A stretch of DNA of 64,000 bases, taken from an uncultured Christensenella sp. (lineage in GTDB: Bacteria; Bacillota; Clostridia; Christensenellales; Borkfalkiaceae). The translations under genes and the position numbers were made by a program. The stretch covers positions 603,616-667,615 of the forward strand of contig CAJUGI010000001.1 of assembly GCA_910586065.1 (NCBI GenBank), given 5' to 3'. This document shows, piece by piece, positions 25,598 to 34,723 of this stretch (the stretch's first letter is position 1; each line of letters opens with the position of its first letter). Under the pieces are notes generated by a model. The model searched no databases. It was not told the DNA's origin and saw only the letters and a list, made by a program, of their open reading frames with translations.

Positions 25598-26047
25598 TCA
25601 GTTAAAATTTATTAAAAATACGTTAACATTTTTATATCCGAGTTCCGCCAGATAATTTTCAATTTTTTCTTTAAGTATTAAACTTTCGCTATTGCTTTCC
25701 GAAATGCCGACTTCTACCGCCGTCGGCTTAAATTCTCCGTCTATAAATTCCACTTTAACATCACACAACGTTTCTATGTTATACTCTTTTTTAAGAAGCA
25801 GTTCAAGCTGTTCGCTCTGATGTTCGGAATAAATCATACTTACATACGTATAGTCGGCGAGACTGCCGCCCGCCGCACTTTCGCCGCCTATTTTAAAAAT
25901 TCCCGTTATGGGTTGAATAAGCACCAAAATACAAATTAGGCGCATAATGAAAGTTATGCTTTTATTCAGCTTGCCTTCGGGAATTATTAACGAAATTATG
26001 ACGGATAAAAAAATTACACCCGCCGCACTTAACAGATATTCGGTCAT
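25598..26047 (-). CDS. spoIIIAF: Stage III sporulation protein AF
   Basis: 149 aa. Two N-terminal membrane helices (residues 3-23 and 30-52) and a soluble ring-building-like domain ending LAELGYKNVNVFLINFN. Position between AE and AG and the topology fit SpoIIIAF. It begins 1 nt after the spoIIIAE stop. Confidence 0.85.
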   Translation of the reverse strand: MTEYLLSAAGVIFLSVIISLIIPEGKLNKSITFIMRLICILVLIQPITGIFKIGGESAAGGSLADYTYVSMIYSEHQSEQLELLLKKEYNIETLCDVKVEFIDGEFKPTAVEVGISESNSESLILKEKIENYLAELGYKNVNVFLINFN

Positions 26048-26048
26048 T

Positions 26049-27317
26049 TTAAATAAAACTATTTGCAGAATTGATTACAAGCATTATGACGAGCGCATAC
26101 ATAAATGCAACCGTCAGCAAACCTGCGACAAAATATTCCACATCCTTTGATAAATCAGACAAAAGATTCTGTAAAACGTTTTCCCCTATCGGCTGAACCA
26201 CCGCACCGACAAATTTTAAAATAAGTGAAAAAGACACCAGAACAATGACGGGCTGAATAAGTTCCATTACAAGTAAAATAATCCCGCAGGTGCCTACAGA
26301 ACTTTTAATTAAAAGTCCCGCAGACGTAAGCATATCAAATCCGCTGGAAAGAAAATTACCGACTATTGGCACGGTATTTCCCACAACAAACTTTGTGGCT
26401 TTAAATAAAATACCGTCGAACAGCGAAGTCGCCGAGCTTTGAGCCGTGATAAAGATGCTGAAAATAGTTACGGTTATACCTATCACCCATTTCATAGTGC
26501 TTTTAACCAGTGTCGTCGCGCCGGAAAAAGATATCTGCGGGTTAAGCTTGGACATAAAATTCAGCACTACGGTTGCTATTGTTGCCGGAAAAATAAATCC
26601 GCTGACTATCTCTACTGCTCCGCCTGAGAGAAATACCGCTGACGGCTGATAAATTGCCGCGGTACTTGTGCCGCCTGTAAGCACAGTCAACGTTGATAAT
26701 ATCGGAGTAATAATTTCTATCTGCCTTTTTACGTTATTTATGCAAGAGATGCATTCCGATATTATCCCGAGAAGCATTGAGGAAACTATTAAAATAATCA
26801 GCGAATAACACGCCAGATGCACAATTTTAGAAGTTGATTTACCTATTAAACTATCCTCGGCGGCGGTTATAACGGCGCTCAGCAGCGCAAGCCCTGCAAC
26901 AGTTGCAAAAGCAGGCACCATATTGATTACATTTTTAAAAATAACCGAAAAAAGCTCGCTGAGATATCCGCCGTAATCCGTACCGAGGTTGCCGTTTATA
27001 AGATACTCCACTATCTCTTTTGCGGTTGACCCGAAGTTTAACAGATAATTATCCTTATCACCGTCGAGATATTTCTGTAATTCAGATAAATCTAGACTAT
27101 TTAAAAGCTCTGTTATTTTTTCGTTTAACTGGGTTTTACCGTCGTCGGCAAAAACATACAGAGCTTGTCCGCAGGCAAAGGCAATAAAAAGCGCCGCCAG
27201 AACAAGCACCGCGACCAAACCAATCTTTTTTAAGCGAGATTTATCATTGACACGATTATTTTGTATGTAGCGGTTAGTATTGGTATTGCAACAACGAAGA
27301 GAATTATTTTTCCACAT
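26049..27317 (-). CDS. spoIIIAE: Stage III sporulation protein AE
   Basis: 422 aa if the ATG at 27317 is used. It has an N-terminal signal-like helix (residues 31-57), a soluble segment and about seven membrane helices. SpoIIIAE is the central integral-membrane component of the mother-cell channel. The start is uncertain: the first ATG overlaps spoIIIAD by 88 nt and has no ribosome binding site. The hydrophobic signal begins only after the spoIIIAD stop, so a later TTG near 27218 may be the true start. Confidence 0.85.
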   Translation of the reverse strand: MWKNNSLRCCNTNTNRYIQNNRVNDKSRLKKIGLVAVLVLAALFIAFACGQALYVFADDGKTQLNEKITELLNSLDLSELQKYLDGDKDNYLLNFGSTAKEIVEYLINGNLGTDYGGYLSELFSVIFKNVINMVPAFATVAGLALLSAVITAAEDSLIGKSTSKIVHLACYSLIILIVSSMLLGIISECISCINNVKRQIEIITPILSTLTVLTGGTSTAAIYQPSAVFLSGGAVEIVSGFIFPATIATVVLNFMSKLNPQISFSGATTLVKSTMKWVIGITVTIFSIFITAQSSATSLFDGILFKATKFVVGNTVPIVGNFLSSGFDMLTSAGLLIKSSVGTCGIILLVMELIQPVIVLVSFSLILKFVGAVVQPIGENVLQNLLSDLSKDVEYFVAGLLTVAFMYALVIMLVINSANSFI

Positions 27318-27622
27318 AAAACAAGTTTGTCCGCAATTCCTTCAAAGCCCAGTTCTTTTATTGAACTTGCGGTAAGTTCCACAATAAAGCCTATGCCAAC
27401 TATTTTAAAAACAGTGCGCACGATGTCACTGTCTATTCCCGTTGTCTGCGTAAAGGATTTAATAAATTCCACGCTTTCCGTTAAATAATCGAACGCGTAT
27501 AAAAAAATAATTACGCCGCCGGCAACAAGGCATAAAGGAACCAGTTCGGATTTATGATTTTTTAAAATTAACGCCGAAATTGCCGTAACAACGGCAATAC
27601 TGCAAAGACGCAATATATACAT
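27230..27622 (-). CDS. spoIIIAD: Stage III sporulation protein AD
   Basis: 130 aa with four hydrophobic segments. The pattern VRTVFKIVGIGFIVELTASSIKELGFEGIADKLVLCGKIIL is characteristic of SpoIIIAD. It shares one base with the end of spoIIIAC. Confidence 0.9.
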   Translation of the reverse strand: MYILRLCSIAVVTAISALILKNHKSELVPLCLVAGGVIIFLYAFDYLTESVEFIKSFTQTTGIDSDIVRTVFKIVGIGFIVELTASSIKELGFEGIADKLVLCGKIILFVVAIPILTATYKIIVSMINLA

Positions 27623-27819
27623 CAGAACATTTCAAATAACTGTTTAATACTTGTAAACAAATCCGCAATCATAGTAATAACAACAGTAAGAACTATTATT
27701 AAACCGACAAGACTTACAAGAGTAGCAATATCGTCCCGGTCTGATTTTTTTAATACCTGACATATTATAGTAATTATTATGCCTACTGCGGCAATTTTGA
27801 AAATTATGCTTATATCCAT
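27622..27819 (-). CDS. spoIIIAC: Stage III sporulation protein AC
   Basis: 65 aa, two membrane helices separated by a short polar loop with KKSDRDDIATLV. This is the usual size and pattern of SpoIIIAC, which resembles the small export-gate proteins of secretion systems. Confidence 0.92.
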   Translation of the reverse strand: MDISIIFKIAAVGIIITIICQVLKKSDRDDIATLVSLVGLIIVLTVVITMIADLFTSIKQLFEMF

Positions 27820-27846
27820 ATAAAATAAATTTTACGACAAACCCGA

Positions 27847-28272
27847 TTACGCCAGCAAAATCGCCAATAAAACCCCTACCATAAAAAATATTTTTACATA
27901 TAGTGAACCGTATTTTTTATAGTCTGCAAAACTTTCATCTTTTAGCTTTGAAAGCGCCGACTTCCTGTCGTTTAAATAATCTATCTGAGACATCGCGTCG
28001 CTCTTTCCCAGTTCGGTGGTATAGTCTGAAATAAATTTACCGTCGTTGCCGCCAAGTACTTTCTCTCCGCCGAGAATTAAGGAAATAAATTTGAAATCCT
28101 TTGCAACTTCGCCAAGCGGTTTACGGCTGTATCTGAGATTTAAAAGAAGTTGCTCGTTGAATTCGTACAGTTCGGAAAAGACAAGATATCTCTTTTTTTT
28201 ACCCGCAGAAAGAAACACTCCCAAAAGTGTCGTCAGCGCAACCGTTGCAATAAGCAATAAAATTTTTATCAT
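27847..28272 (-). CDS. spoIIIAB: Stage III sporulation protein AB
   Basis: 141 aa. N-terminal and C-terminal membrane helices flank a helical cytosolic domain, as in GspF-like SpoIIIAB. The B. subtilis protein is 171 aa, so this is a short version. The gene begins inside spoIIIAA (74-nt overlap). The N-terminal helix encoded in that overlap is needed for a normal protein, so I consider the overlap real. Confidence 0.83.
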   Translation of the reverse strand: MIKILLLIATVALTTLLGVFLSAGKKKRYLVFSELYEFNEQLLLNLRYSRKPLGEVAKDFKFISLILGGEKVLGGNDGKFISDYTTELGKSDAMSQIDYLNDRKSALSKLKDESFADYKKYGSLYVKIFFMVGVLLAILLA

Positions 28273-29101
28273 AAATTTCGGGAATACCGCCTATTGATGT
28301 CAATTTAATAAAATAATCGAACGGAAAATTTTTTAATATTTTTTTATCCGTCACGTGCGAAGACGCTATCACGCAAATACCGCAGTCCGCTGCGTACTTA
28401 ACCGCCTTAATATCGTCCTCTCCGTATAATTCGTCCGTAAGTATAACATCGGGTTTCATAGCTCTTATAGCACTTGGAATAGCACCGAGTTTACCATAAC
28501 ACCTAACAACGTCTACGGTTCCCATATCAAATCCTTCACCAAAGGAATCCATAGCGGCAATTTCGTTTCTTTCGTCAAAAACCAGCATATTTATATTTTT
28601 CCTGAGGCTCAGTGTTCTGGAAATATCCCTCAGCATAGTCGTCTTGCCAAGCCCGGGTTTAGAAAATATCAAAGCGCTTTGCGGTCCGTTTTTAAAAAGA
28701 TTTGCACAAATATAGCCGGCGCAACCTTTAATATCGTGCGGGATACGCACATTAAGCGAAGTTACGCATTTAACGGCGTTCACTTTTCCCATTTCAGTAA
28801 CATATTCCCCTGCGATTCCGATACGTATTCCGTGCCCGACTGTAATAAAACCGTTTTTCATCTGCTCGGTATAATTATATACGCTTCCGCCGGTTGCCGC
28901 CGAAAGAACCGCAGCAGGGTCCCCCATATAAATTCTATCTGACGGGACTGAAGAAATTCCGTATTCGCCTAAATACTCATATTCGCCTTTATAACCGACT
29001 ATAACTGGTTGTCCGCGGCGCAATCTGAGTTCCGTTACAAAATTGAAATTCAGGTGTGCTAAAGCCCTGTTTATTTCTTCAGGTAAAAAGGACAAACTCA
29101 T
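28199..29101 (-). CDS. spoIIIAA: Stage III sporulation protein AA (ATPase)
   Basis: 300 aa. A secretion-type ATPase with Walker A SKPGLGKTTMLRDI around residues 144-157, Walker B-like MKPDVILTDEL, and LRLRRGQPV near the start, as expected for SpoIIIAA. It is thought to power the mother-cell side of the SpoIIIA-SpoIIQ channel. First gene of the complete eight-gene operon. No ribosome binding site is visible in the AT-rich leader. Confidence 0.93.
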   Translation of the reverse strand: MSLSFLPEEINRALAHLNFNFVTELRLRRGQPVIVGYKGEYEYLGEYGISSVPSDRIYMGDPAAVLSAATGGSVYNYTEQMKNGFITVGHGIRIGIAGEYVTEMGKVNAVKCVTSLNVRIPHDIKGCAGYICANLFKNGPQSALIFSKPGLGKTTMLRDISRTLSLRKNINMLVFDERNEIAAMDSFGEGFDMGTVDVVRCYGKLGAIPSAIRAMKPDVILTDELYGEDDIKAVKYAADCGICVIASSHVTDKKILKNFPFDYFIKLTSIGGIPEIYDKNFIAYCNGCADDTFGSVSFCG

Positions 29102-29147
29102 ATTTTAATTTATTTAATATTTTATTAAAAAAGAACTTATAAAAATA

Positions 29148-29175
29148 AAAACCCCCGCATTTAAGCGAGGGTTTT
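29148..29175 (-). terminator. Terminator after the GtrA-like gene
   Basis: On the minus strand AAAACCCTCGC and GCGGGGGTTTT pair with one G-U, followed by TATTTTT. Confidence 0.85.
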
Positions 29176-29184
29176 CAAAAGATT

Positions 29185-29745
29185 TTATTTTTTCTTGAAC
29201 CAACTTAATATTTTTTTGGTAATCTTAGAATTGAACACCACAAATTTGTCCCAGAAAAACTCTGTTATAAAATTTACAACCATCATCATAAAGGTAACTA
29301 ACATTCCCAGTTCAGCGGGTAATTGTCCGGCAATAGCGTTTCCGCCGAAAACCGAAACGGGAATAAAGGCGCAATAATATATTATTACAAGCATCATTGC
29401 AAGCGGAACATTGTTTGCCGCTTTAAACGTAAATTTACGGTTAAAAGTAAAGTTCCATATTACCGAAAGAATTACACTTATCAGATAGGCAGGCCACCAA
29501 GGCAACCACCCCGTCCAATCATACATTACCCCAAAAGAAACCAACTGTATTATTCCGGCAGATATCGAAAACAAGGTAAATTTAAGAATCTGTATAAACT
29601 GTTGCTTCTTTCCGGGCTTTTCAATAGTTTTTTCGGAAACAGCCGCCGTTTCCGTTTCATTATTTTTATTATCAGTATGCGGCTCTTCAAGTAAAACCGA
29701 AGTTGTTTCTGTTACCGTTTTATTTTCTATAGTTTCTTCTGTCAT
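29185..29745 (-). CDS. GtrA-like membrane protein
   Basis: 186 aa. The first 45 residues are Thr/Glu-rich and polar. Four membrane helices follow, with the GtrA signature WNFTFNRKFTF between helices 2 and 3. GtrA proteins are proposed to flip undecaprenyl-linked sugars for modification of cell-surface glycans. No glycosyltransferase gene is adjacent, so the partner is unknown. AGAGAG precedes the ATG. Confidence 0.82.
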   Translation of the reverse strand: MTEETIENKTVTETTSVLLEEPHTDNKNNETETAAVSEKTIEKPGKKQQFIQILKFTLFSISAGIIQLVSFGVMYDWTGWLPWWPAYLISVILSVIWNFTFNRKFTFKAANNVPLAMMLVIIYYCAFIPVSVFGGNAIAGQLPAELGMLVTFMMMVVNFITEFFWDKFVVFNSKITKKILSWFKKK

Positions 29746-29780
29746 ATTCTCTCTCTTATCTAAATTTTATATACTTAGCG

Positions 29781-30953
29781 TTATTTTTTTGCAACACCAG
29801 TCTTTCGGGCGGCGGCGGCCACGGCTTCAGCCACGCATACATGAGCTTTTTTATCGTATGCATAAGGTAAAATATAATCGGGAGAAAGTTGCTCGTCTGT
29901 TACGCACGACGCTATTCCTTCCGCCGCGGCAATCATCATTTCACGGTTCACGGTAGTTGCACGAACATCCAAAGCGCCTCGGAAAAGTCCGGGAAAAACA
30001 AGTACATTATTTATTTGATTAGGATTAACAGAAGAACCGGTTCCAACAATGTACGCTCCCGCTTCCAACGCGTCCGACCGCTGAATTTCCGGTACCGGAT
30101 TTGCACAAGTGAATACAATTGCCTTTTCCGCCATAGAAACAACCATTTCTTTAGATACGCAATTTGGAGCCGATACCCCAACAAACACGTCAGCGTCTTT
30201 CATTGCGTCCGCAAGCCCGCCTTTAATATGTCCGCGATTGGTAACTTTGGATATTTCTTTATGGGCGGCGTTCAACTCTTTATCTCCTTCGCAGATAATC
30301 CCGAATCGGTCAACCATAATAACATTTTTAATCCCGAAGGATAAAAGCATTTTACCTATTGCAATTCCGGCGGCGCCGGCACCGTTTATTACAACTTTTA
30401 AATTTTCTTTTTTCTTATTTACAAGTTTCAAACAATTAATAAGCGCCGCAGTTACAACTATAGCCGTACCGTGTTGGTCGTCATGAAATACCGGAATATC
30501 GAGCTCTTCTTTTAGTGCGGTCTCTATTCCGAAACAACGCGGCGCAGAAATATCCTCAAGGTTTATTCCGCCGAACGAGCCAGAAATCAACTTAATCGTT
30601 TTAACAATTTCTTCGGGGTCCTTAGTCTTTAAACATATAGGAAACGCGTCCACATCCGCATACGCTTTAAACAACGCGCATTTACCTTCCATAACGGGCA
30701 TACCGGCTTCAGGACCAATATCTCCAAGCCCCAAAATAGCCGTGCCGTCCGTTATTACGGCAACCGTATTCCAGCGTCGCGTAAGTTCGAAACTCTTTTC
30801 AATATCGGAATTAATCGCCATACAAGGTTCCGCAACTCCCGGCGTATAAGCAAGCGAAAGCGCCTCCTTGCTGTCCGTAGGCACACGGCATACTGTTTCG
30901 ATTTTTCCTTTCCATTCAGCATGTTTTTTCAATGATTCTTCTCTGTAATTCAT
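29781..30953 (-). CDS. Malic enzyme (NAD(P)-dependent)
   Basis: 390 aa, the short bacterial form without a phosphotransacetylase extension. It oxidatively decarboxylates malate to pyruvate. Key parts: SLAYTPGVAEPC near the N-terminus, the metal and substrate region FHDDQHGTAIV, and the dinucleotide fold VVINGAGAAGIAIGKMLL. Cofactor preference cannot be read with certainty. Together with pyk, pta and ackA it outlines central carbon flow to acetate. Confidence 0.93.
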   Translation of the reverse strand: MNYREESLKKHAEWKGKIETVCRVPTDSKEALSLAYTPGVAEPCMAINSDIEKSFELTRRWNTVAVITDGTAILGLGDIGPEAGMPVMEGKCALFKAYADVDAFPICLKTKDPEEIVKTIKLISGSFGGINLEDISAPRCFGIETALKEELDIPVFHDDQHGTAIVVTAALINCLKLVNKKKENLKVVINGAGAAGIAIGKMLLSFGIKNVIMVDRFGIICEGDKELNAAHKEISKVTNRGHIKGGLADAMKDADVFVGVSAPNCVSKEMVVSMAEKAIVFTCANPVPEIQRSDALEAGAYIVGTGSSVNPNQINNVLVFPGLFRGALDVRATTVNREMMIAAAEGIASCVTDEQLSPDYILPYAYDKKAHVCVAEAVAAAARKTGVAKK

Positions 30954-31040
30954 AAATCAATTATCCCCGTTTGAAATTCTTTTGTAATACTGCATTTTTG
31001 CTTGCGCATTAATTTAACATTATTATAACATAAAAAAGTA

Positions 31041-31074
31041 AAATCGACAAACCTCTTACGAGATTTGTCGATTT
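31041..31074 (-). terminator. Terminator after tRNA-Leu(AAG)
   Basis: AAATCGACAAA at 31041-31051 pairs with TTTGTCGATTT at 31064-31074, and TTTTACTTTTTT follows on the minus strand. The TTGTCGA here belongs to the stem and is not a Spo0A box. Confidence 0.85.
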
Positions 31075-31075
31075 T

Positions 31076-31160
31076 TGGTGCACTCGACAGGAGTTGAACC
31101 TGCATGGGGTTAACCACAAGATCCTTAGTCTTGCGCGTCTGCCAATTCCGCCACGAGTGC
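31076..31160 (-). tRNA. tRNA-Leu (anticodon AAG)
   Basis: A class II tRNA of 85 nt with encoded CCA. The acceptor stem GCACTCG pairs with CGAGTGC. The anticodon stem CAAGA/TCTTG encloses the 7-nt loop CTAAGGA, which gives anticodon AAG. A long variable arm and the T-loop GTTCAACTC are present. A34 would need deamination to inosine by TadA to read CUC. Confidence 0.9.
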
Positions 31161-31250
31161 TTTTATCAAAAGCAAGTAAGATTCTATAATATTTTATATT
31201 TATTGTCAAGCTAAAATCAAGTTAATTTATAAAAAATTTCAACAACTTGA

Positions 31251-31829
31251 TTATATAATTTTTTTTAGAATTTCTTCTGTTTTTACACGTAAATTCTCTA
31301 AATTGCCATCATTATGTATAACATAGTACTTTGCAAAGTTGAATTTATCATAATTTATCTGGCTTTTAATGCGTAATATAGCGCTAAACCGGTCGATTTT
31401 ATCTCTTTTTTGTATAGAGGAAATGCGTTCTTCCTTTTCTCTTAAAATAACAATTACATTATCAAAAAGACCCTCAAAACCGTTTTCAAACAAAAGCGGC
31501 ACCTCGCAAAAACAAATATCAAAGGCGTTTGCGCGCAATAAGACCTCTTTCATTATTGCCGGATGAGTGATTTTGTCAAGCTTTTTTTTGCTGTCCCTAT
31601 CTTTGAATACTATTTCGGCAAGCTTTTTTCTGTCGAGCGAGCCGTCGGATTTTATTACGTTCCCGAATTCGTTTGTTATTAAAGATAAAAATTCACGCGA
31701 GTTTAATAATTCAGAATAAACATCGTCGCATGAAATAACAGAAAAGCCCCTTTCTCTGATAATATCGCAGACTGACGTTTTTCCGCAGCCTATCCCTCCG
31801 GTAATTGCAATTTTAATATTATTTCGCAT
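31251..31829 (-). CDS. coaE: Dephospho-CoA kinase
   Basis: 192 aa from the ATG at 31829. It phosphorylates dephospho-CoA, the last step of CoA synthesis. The P-loop TGGIGCGKTSV is at residues 9-19. The start overlaps the polA stop by 11 nt. CoaE follows polA in many Firmicutes, usually with mutM between, and mutM is absent here. Confidence 0.93.
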   Translation of the reverse strand: MRNNIKIAITGGIGCGKTSVCDIIRERGFSVISCDDVYSELLNSREFLSLITNEFGNVIKSDGSLDRKKLAEIVFKDRDSKKKLDKITHPAIMKEVLLRANAFDICFCEVPLLFENGFEGLFDNVIVILREKEERISSIQKRDKIDRFSAILRIKSQINYDKFNFAKYYVIHNDGNLENLRVKTEEILKKII

Positions 31830-34374
31830 CATACCACGTTTTGCCCGAATGAACTTCAACAGTAAGCGGAACTTTCAGTTTTACTGCGTTTTCCATACAA
31901 TCCTTCAAAATTTCCGCAACTATTTCAGCTTCGCTTTCATTTGCTTCAAGCACCAATTCGTCGTGCACCTGTAAAATAATTTTCGAATTCAACTTCTCAC
32001 TCTTTAATTTTTCCGTCACTTTTATCATGGCAATTTTAATTATATCCGCACTTGACCCCTGCAACGGCATATTCATTGCAGCCCTTTCTCCAAACTGACG
32101 CAAATTATAATTGGAGGATTTAATTTCTGGTATTATGCGTTTTCTGCCGGTAAGCGTAGCCACATACCCGTTCTTTTTAGCAAATTCAACATTTGCATTC
32201 ATATAATCCTTTACCGCGCTGTAAGTTTCGAAATATTTATCAATATATTCCTTTGCCTTTGCCGCCGATATGTTTAAATTTTTTGAAAGCCCGTATTCGC
32301 TAATTCCGTAAATAATTCCGAAATTCACTGCTTTTGCCGCTCTTCTCATTGCAGGAGTTACGCTTTCAAGCGGCACCTCAAATACTTGCGAGGCAGTAGC
32401 GGCATGAATATCGCTTCCCGAATTATAAGCTTCAATAAGCTCCTTACACTCGGAAAAATGCGCCAAAAGTCTTAATTCGATTTGCGAGTAATCGGCATCG
32501 ATAAACACATTCCCCTCGCGCGCAACAAAAATTTTTCTCAGTTCCCGCCCTTCGTCCGCTCGGACCGGGATGTTCTGAAGATTTGGATTGGAACTCGATA
32601 ACCTGCCGGTGGAAGTCAAAGTCTGATGATAAGTCGTGTGAATTAATCCTGTCGCCTTGTCTATAAGAGGACGGAATCCCACTATATAAGTAGAATTAAG
32701 TTTTTGATAAAGACGGAATTTTAATACGTCGTTAACAACGGGATATTTATCAACTAATTTTTCAAGAACTTCCGCCGCCGTAGAATATTTGTCCGACTTT
32801 TTCTTTTTTACTTCGGTTATTCCCATACCGTAAAGCGTTTCGCCGAGTTGCATAGGAGAATTGATATTAAACGTCTTTCCGCAAGCTTGGAAAATTTTAT
32901 TTTTATAACTATCAATCAAACCCAAATAATATTTCGAAAGCTCGTTCATTCCGTCAATACTGACTTTTATCCCTTCGCTTTCCATTTCGAATAATATAGA
33001 AATAAGCGGCTTTTCAATCTCTTCGTATAATTCCAAAACGTTTTCCGATTTTAGAATCTCATAGAATTTGTTGAACAAATCATAAACTGCAAAAGCAGAA
33101 TATTCGTATTTATACCCGTTATTTGAACAAAGCGATTCAATATTTTCTTCGGCAGAATTATAGTCGCAAAGATATTTAACAACCGCCAAGTCTTCAAATT
33201 TACAAGTTGCCGATACTCCAAATTTTTTTAAACTGTGTAGCTGTGTTTTATAATCGTAAGCAATTACTTTATTTCCGCAATCGGAATATACTTTTCTTAA
33301 AACTCCGACGTAAGATTCATAATCAAGTCCGTCGCCGGACAATAAATCTTCACCGCATAAAGATAAAGTGTACTGCTTGCCTGAAACGTATATCTCCACC
33401 CTGCCGTCAAATAGCGATACCGAAAACTCGTGACCGCGTTCCAAAATATCTTTAATATCGTTATATTCTTTACATTCGATAAGTTCAGGATAAGTTACGT
33501 TCTCCACGCAAAGGATTTCATCTTCTTCAAAAATATCCAAACCCAAAAGGCTCTTGAATTCAAACTCCGCAAACAGCTTTTTTACTTCTCCGCAGAATTT
33601 ATTTGGAACGGCGCAATCTTTTAAATCTATCGCAAGGTCGCAGTTGCGGTCAATTGTTGCAAGTTTATAGGATAATCTTGCAATTTCTTCATTATTTTTA
33701 AGCTTTTCGCGAGTTGCTCCTTTAATCTCGTCTAAATGCAAATAAACGCCGTCAAGAGTTTCGTAATTCAAAAGCAAATCATGCGCCGTCTTTGCGCCGA
33801 TGCCTGGAACGCCTGGAATGTTGTCGGACTTATCTCCCTCAAGTGCCTTTAAATCAATTATCTGAAAAGGCTTTAAGCCGGTTTCAGCTTCGAAATTCTC
33901 ACTGTTTAAGTGCAACAATTCGGATACGCCGCGCTTTGTAAAGCACACCTCGGTCTTTTCGTCAACAAGTTGATAACTATCCCTGTCGCCAGTATAAATA
34001 TAGCTGTAAACGTTGAATCTCTTTGAAAGAGTTCCCAGAATATCATCCGCCTCTATGCCCTCTTTCTGACATGTAGCTATCTTCATTGCTTTCAGCAAAT
34101 TTTTCAGCGGCTCAACCTGCACAGCCAACTCTTCCGGCATAGGTTTTCTTGTAGATTTATATCCGTCAAACATTATGTGCCTGAATGTAGGTGCTTTCAT
34201 ATCGAATGCGACTACCATATATTCAGGTTTTACATCACTCATGATTTTAAAAATAAGTTTAATAAATCCGAAAATCGCGTTCGTTGGCACGCCGTTCTTT
34301 GTTGAAAATACGGGCGTCGCATAATAGGCCCTGTTTAATAGGCTGTTTCCGTCAATTAAAACGAGTTTTTCCAT
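31819..34374 (-). CDS. polA: DNA polymerase I
   Basis: 851 aa from the ATG at 34374. Domains: 5'-3' exonuclease (residues 1-290, LVLIDGNSLLNRAYYA and GIGAKTAHDLL), a 3'-5' exonuclease-like domain (about 300-470) and the polymerase (470-851) with motif A DYSQIELRLLAHF, motif B RRAAKAVNFGIIYG and motif C QVHDELVLE. The proofreading domain lacks the DxE of Exo I (LFDGRVEIYV instead), so it is probably inactive, as in Bacillus PolA. An upstream in-frame extension crosses the divergent tRNA gene and is rejected. A -10 box lies 7 nt before the ATG. Confidence 0.95.
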   Translation of the reverse strand: MEKLVLIDGNSLLNRAYYATPVFSTKNGVPTNAIFGFIKLIFKIMSDVKPEYMVVAFDMKAPTFRHIMFDGYKSTRKPMPEELAVQVEPLKNLLKAMKIATCQKEGIEADDILGTLSKRFNVYSYIYTGDRDSYQLVDEKTEVCFTKRGVSELLHLNSENFEAETGLKPFQIIDLKALEGDKSDNIPGVPGIGAKTAHDLLLNYETLDGVYLHLDEIKGATREKLKNNEEIARLSYKLATIDRNCDLAIDLKDCAVPNKFCGEVKKLFAEFEFKSLLGLDIFEEDEILCVENVTYPELIECKEYNDIKDILERGHEFSVSLFDGRVEIYVSGKQYTLSLCGEDLLSGDGLDYESYVGVLRKVYSDCGNKVIAYDYKTQLHSLKKFGVSATCKFEDLAVVKYLCDYNSAEENIESLCSNNGYKYEYSAFAVYDLFNKFYEILKSENVLELYEEIEKPLISILFEMESEGIKVSIDGMNELSKYYLGLIDSYKNKIFQACGKTFNINSPMQLGETLYGMGITEVKKKKSDKYSTAAEVLEKLVDKYPVVNDVLKFRLYQKLNSTYIVGFRPLIDKATGLIHTTYHQTLTSTGRLSSSNPNLQNIPVRADEGRELRKIFVAREGNVFIDADYSQIELRLLAHFSECKELIEAYNSGSDIHAATASQVFEVPLESVTPAMRRAAKAVNFGIIYGISEYGLSKNLNISAAKAKEYIDKYFETYSAVKDYMNANVEFAKKNGYVATLTGRKRIIPEIKSSNYNLRQFGERAAMNMPLQGSSADIIKIAMIKVTEKLKSEKLNSKIILQVHDELVLEANESEAEIVAEILKDCMENAVKLKVPLTVEVHSGKTWYDAK

Positions 34375-34381
34375 ATTTATC

Positions 34382-34410
34382 AGTTTAGCACTTTTTAAAA
34401 ATAAAATCAA
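34382..34410 (-). promoter_or_regulatory. Sigma-A promoter of polA-coaE, leaderless geometry
   Basis: On the minus strand TTGATT (34410-34405) and TAAACT (34387-34382) are 17 nt apart. Only 7 nt separate the -10 box from the ATG, and no ribosome binding site exists. Confidence 0.7.
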
Positions 34411-34429
34411 TGCATTAAACTTAAATTGC

Positions 34430-34458
34430 TTGATTTTTGTAAAGCAATATAATATAAT
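34430..34458 (+). promoter_or_regulatory. Sigma-A promoter of tRNA-Leu(CAA)
   Basis: TTGATT at 34430-34435 and TATAAT at 34453-34458 are 17 nt apart, 13 nt upstream of the mature tRNA. Confidence 0.8.
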
Positions 34459-34471
34459 AACTACATAATTT

Positions 34472-34558
34472 GCCGGTGTGGTGGAATTGGCAGACGCGCG
34501 GGACTCAAAATCCCGTGGTAGTGATACCATGTGGGTTCGACCCCCACCACCGGCACCA
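34472..34558 (+). tRNA. tRNA-Leu (anticodon CAA)
   Basis: A class II tRNA of 87 nt with encoded CCA. The acceptor GCCGGTG pairs with CACCGGC. The anticodon stem CGGGA/TCCCG encloses the loop CTCAAAA (anticodon CAA). The long variable arm and the T-arm GGGTTCGACCCC are intact. Confidence 0.94.
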
Positions 34559-34567
34559 ATTATCAGC

Positions 34568-34603
34568 AAAGCGTAGCTCTGAAAACTTTCAGAGCTACGC
34601 TTT
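34568..34603 (+). terminator. Terminator after tRNA-Leu(CAA)
   Basis: AAAGCGTAGCTCTGAAA pairs with TTTCAGAGCTACGCTTT around a 2-nt centre, and ATTTTTG follows. Confidence 0.85.
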
Positions 34604-34677
34604 ATTTTTGTTATTTTAGTTCAAAATTGTGTTAATTTGTATGATTTTGCAATCACACGAAAAATTTATAAAAATAA

Positions 34678-34706
34678 TTGACAATATGCGTATTTACACA
34701 TATAAT
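34678..34706 (+). promoter_or_regulatory. Consensus sigma-A promoter of the XRE-cupin/pot operon
   Basis: TTGACA at 34678-34683 and TATAAT at 34701-34706 with 17 nt between them. The predicted 5' leader is about 88 nt. Confidence 0.88.
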
Positions 34707-34723
34707 TTTTTTGTTTATTTTTA

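Noticed and set aside
34375-34569. In-frame N-terminal extension of polA
   Set aside because: It runs antisense through tRNA-Leu(CAA) and both promoters, and the family start MEKLVLIDGNS lies at 34374.
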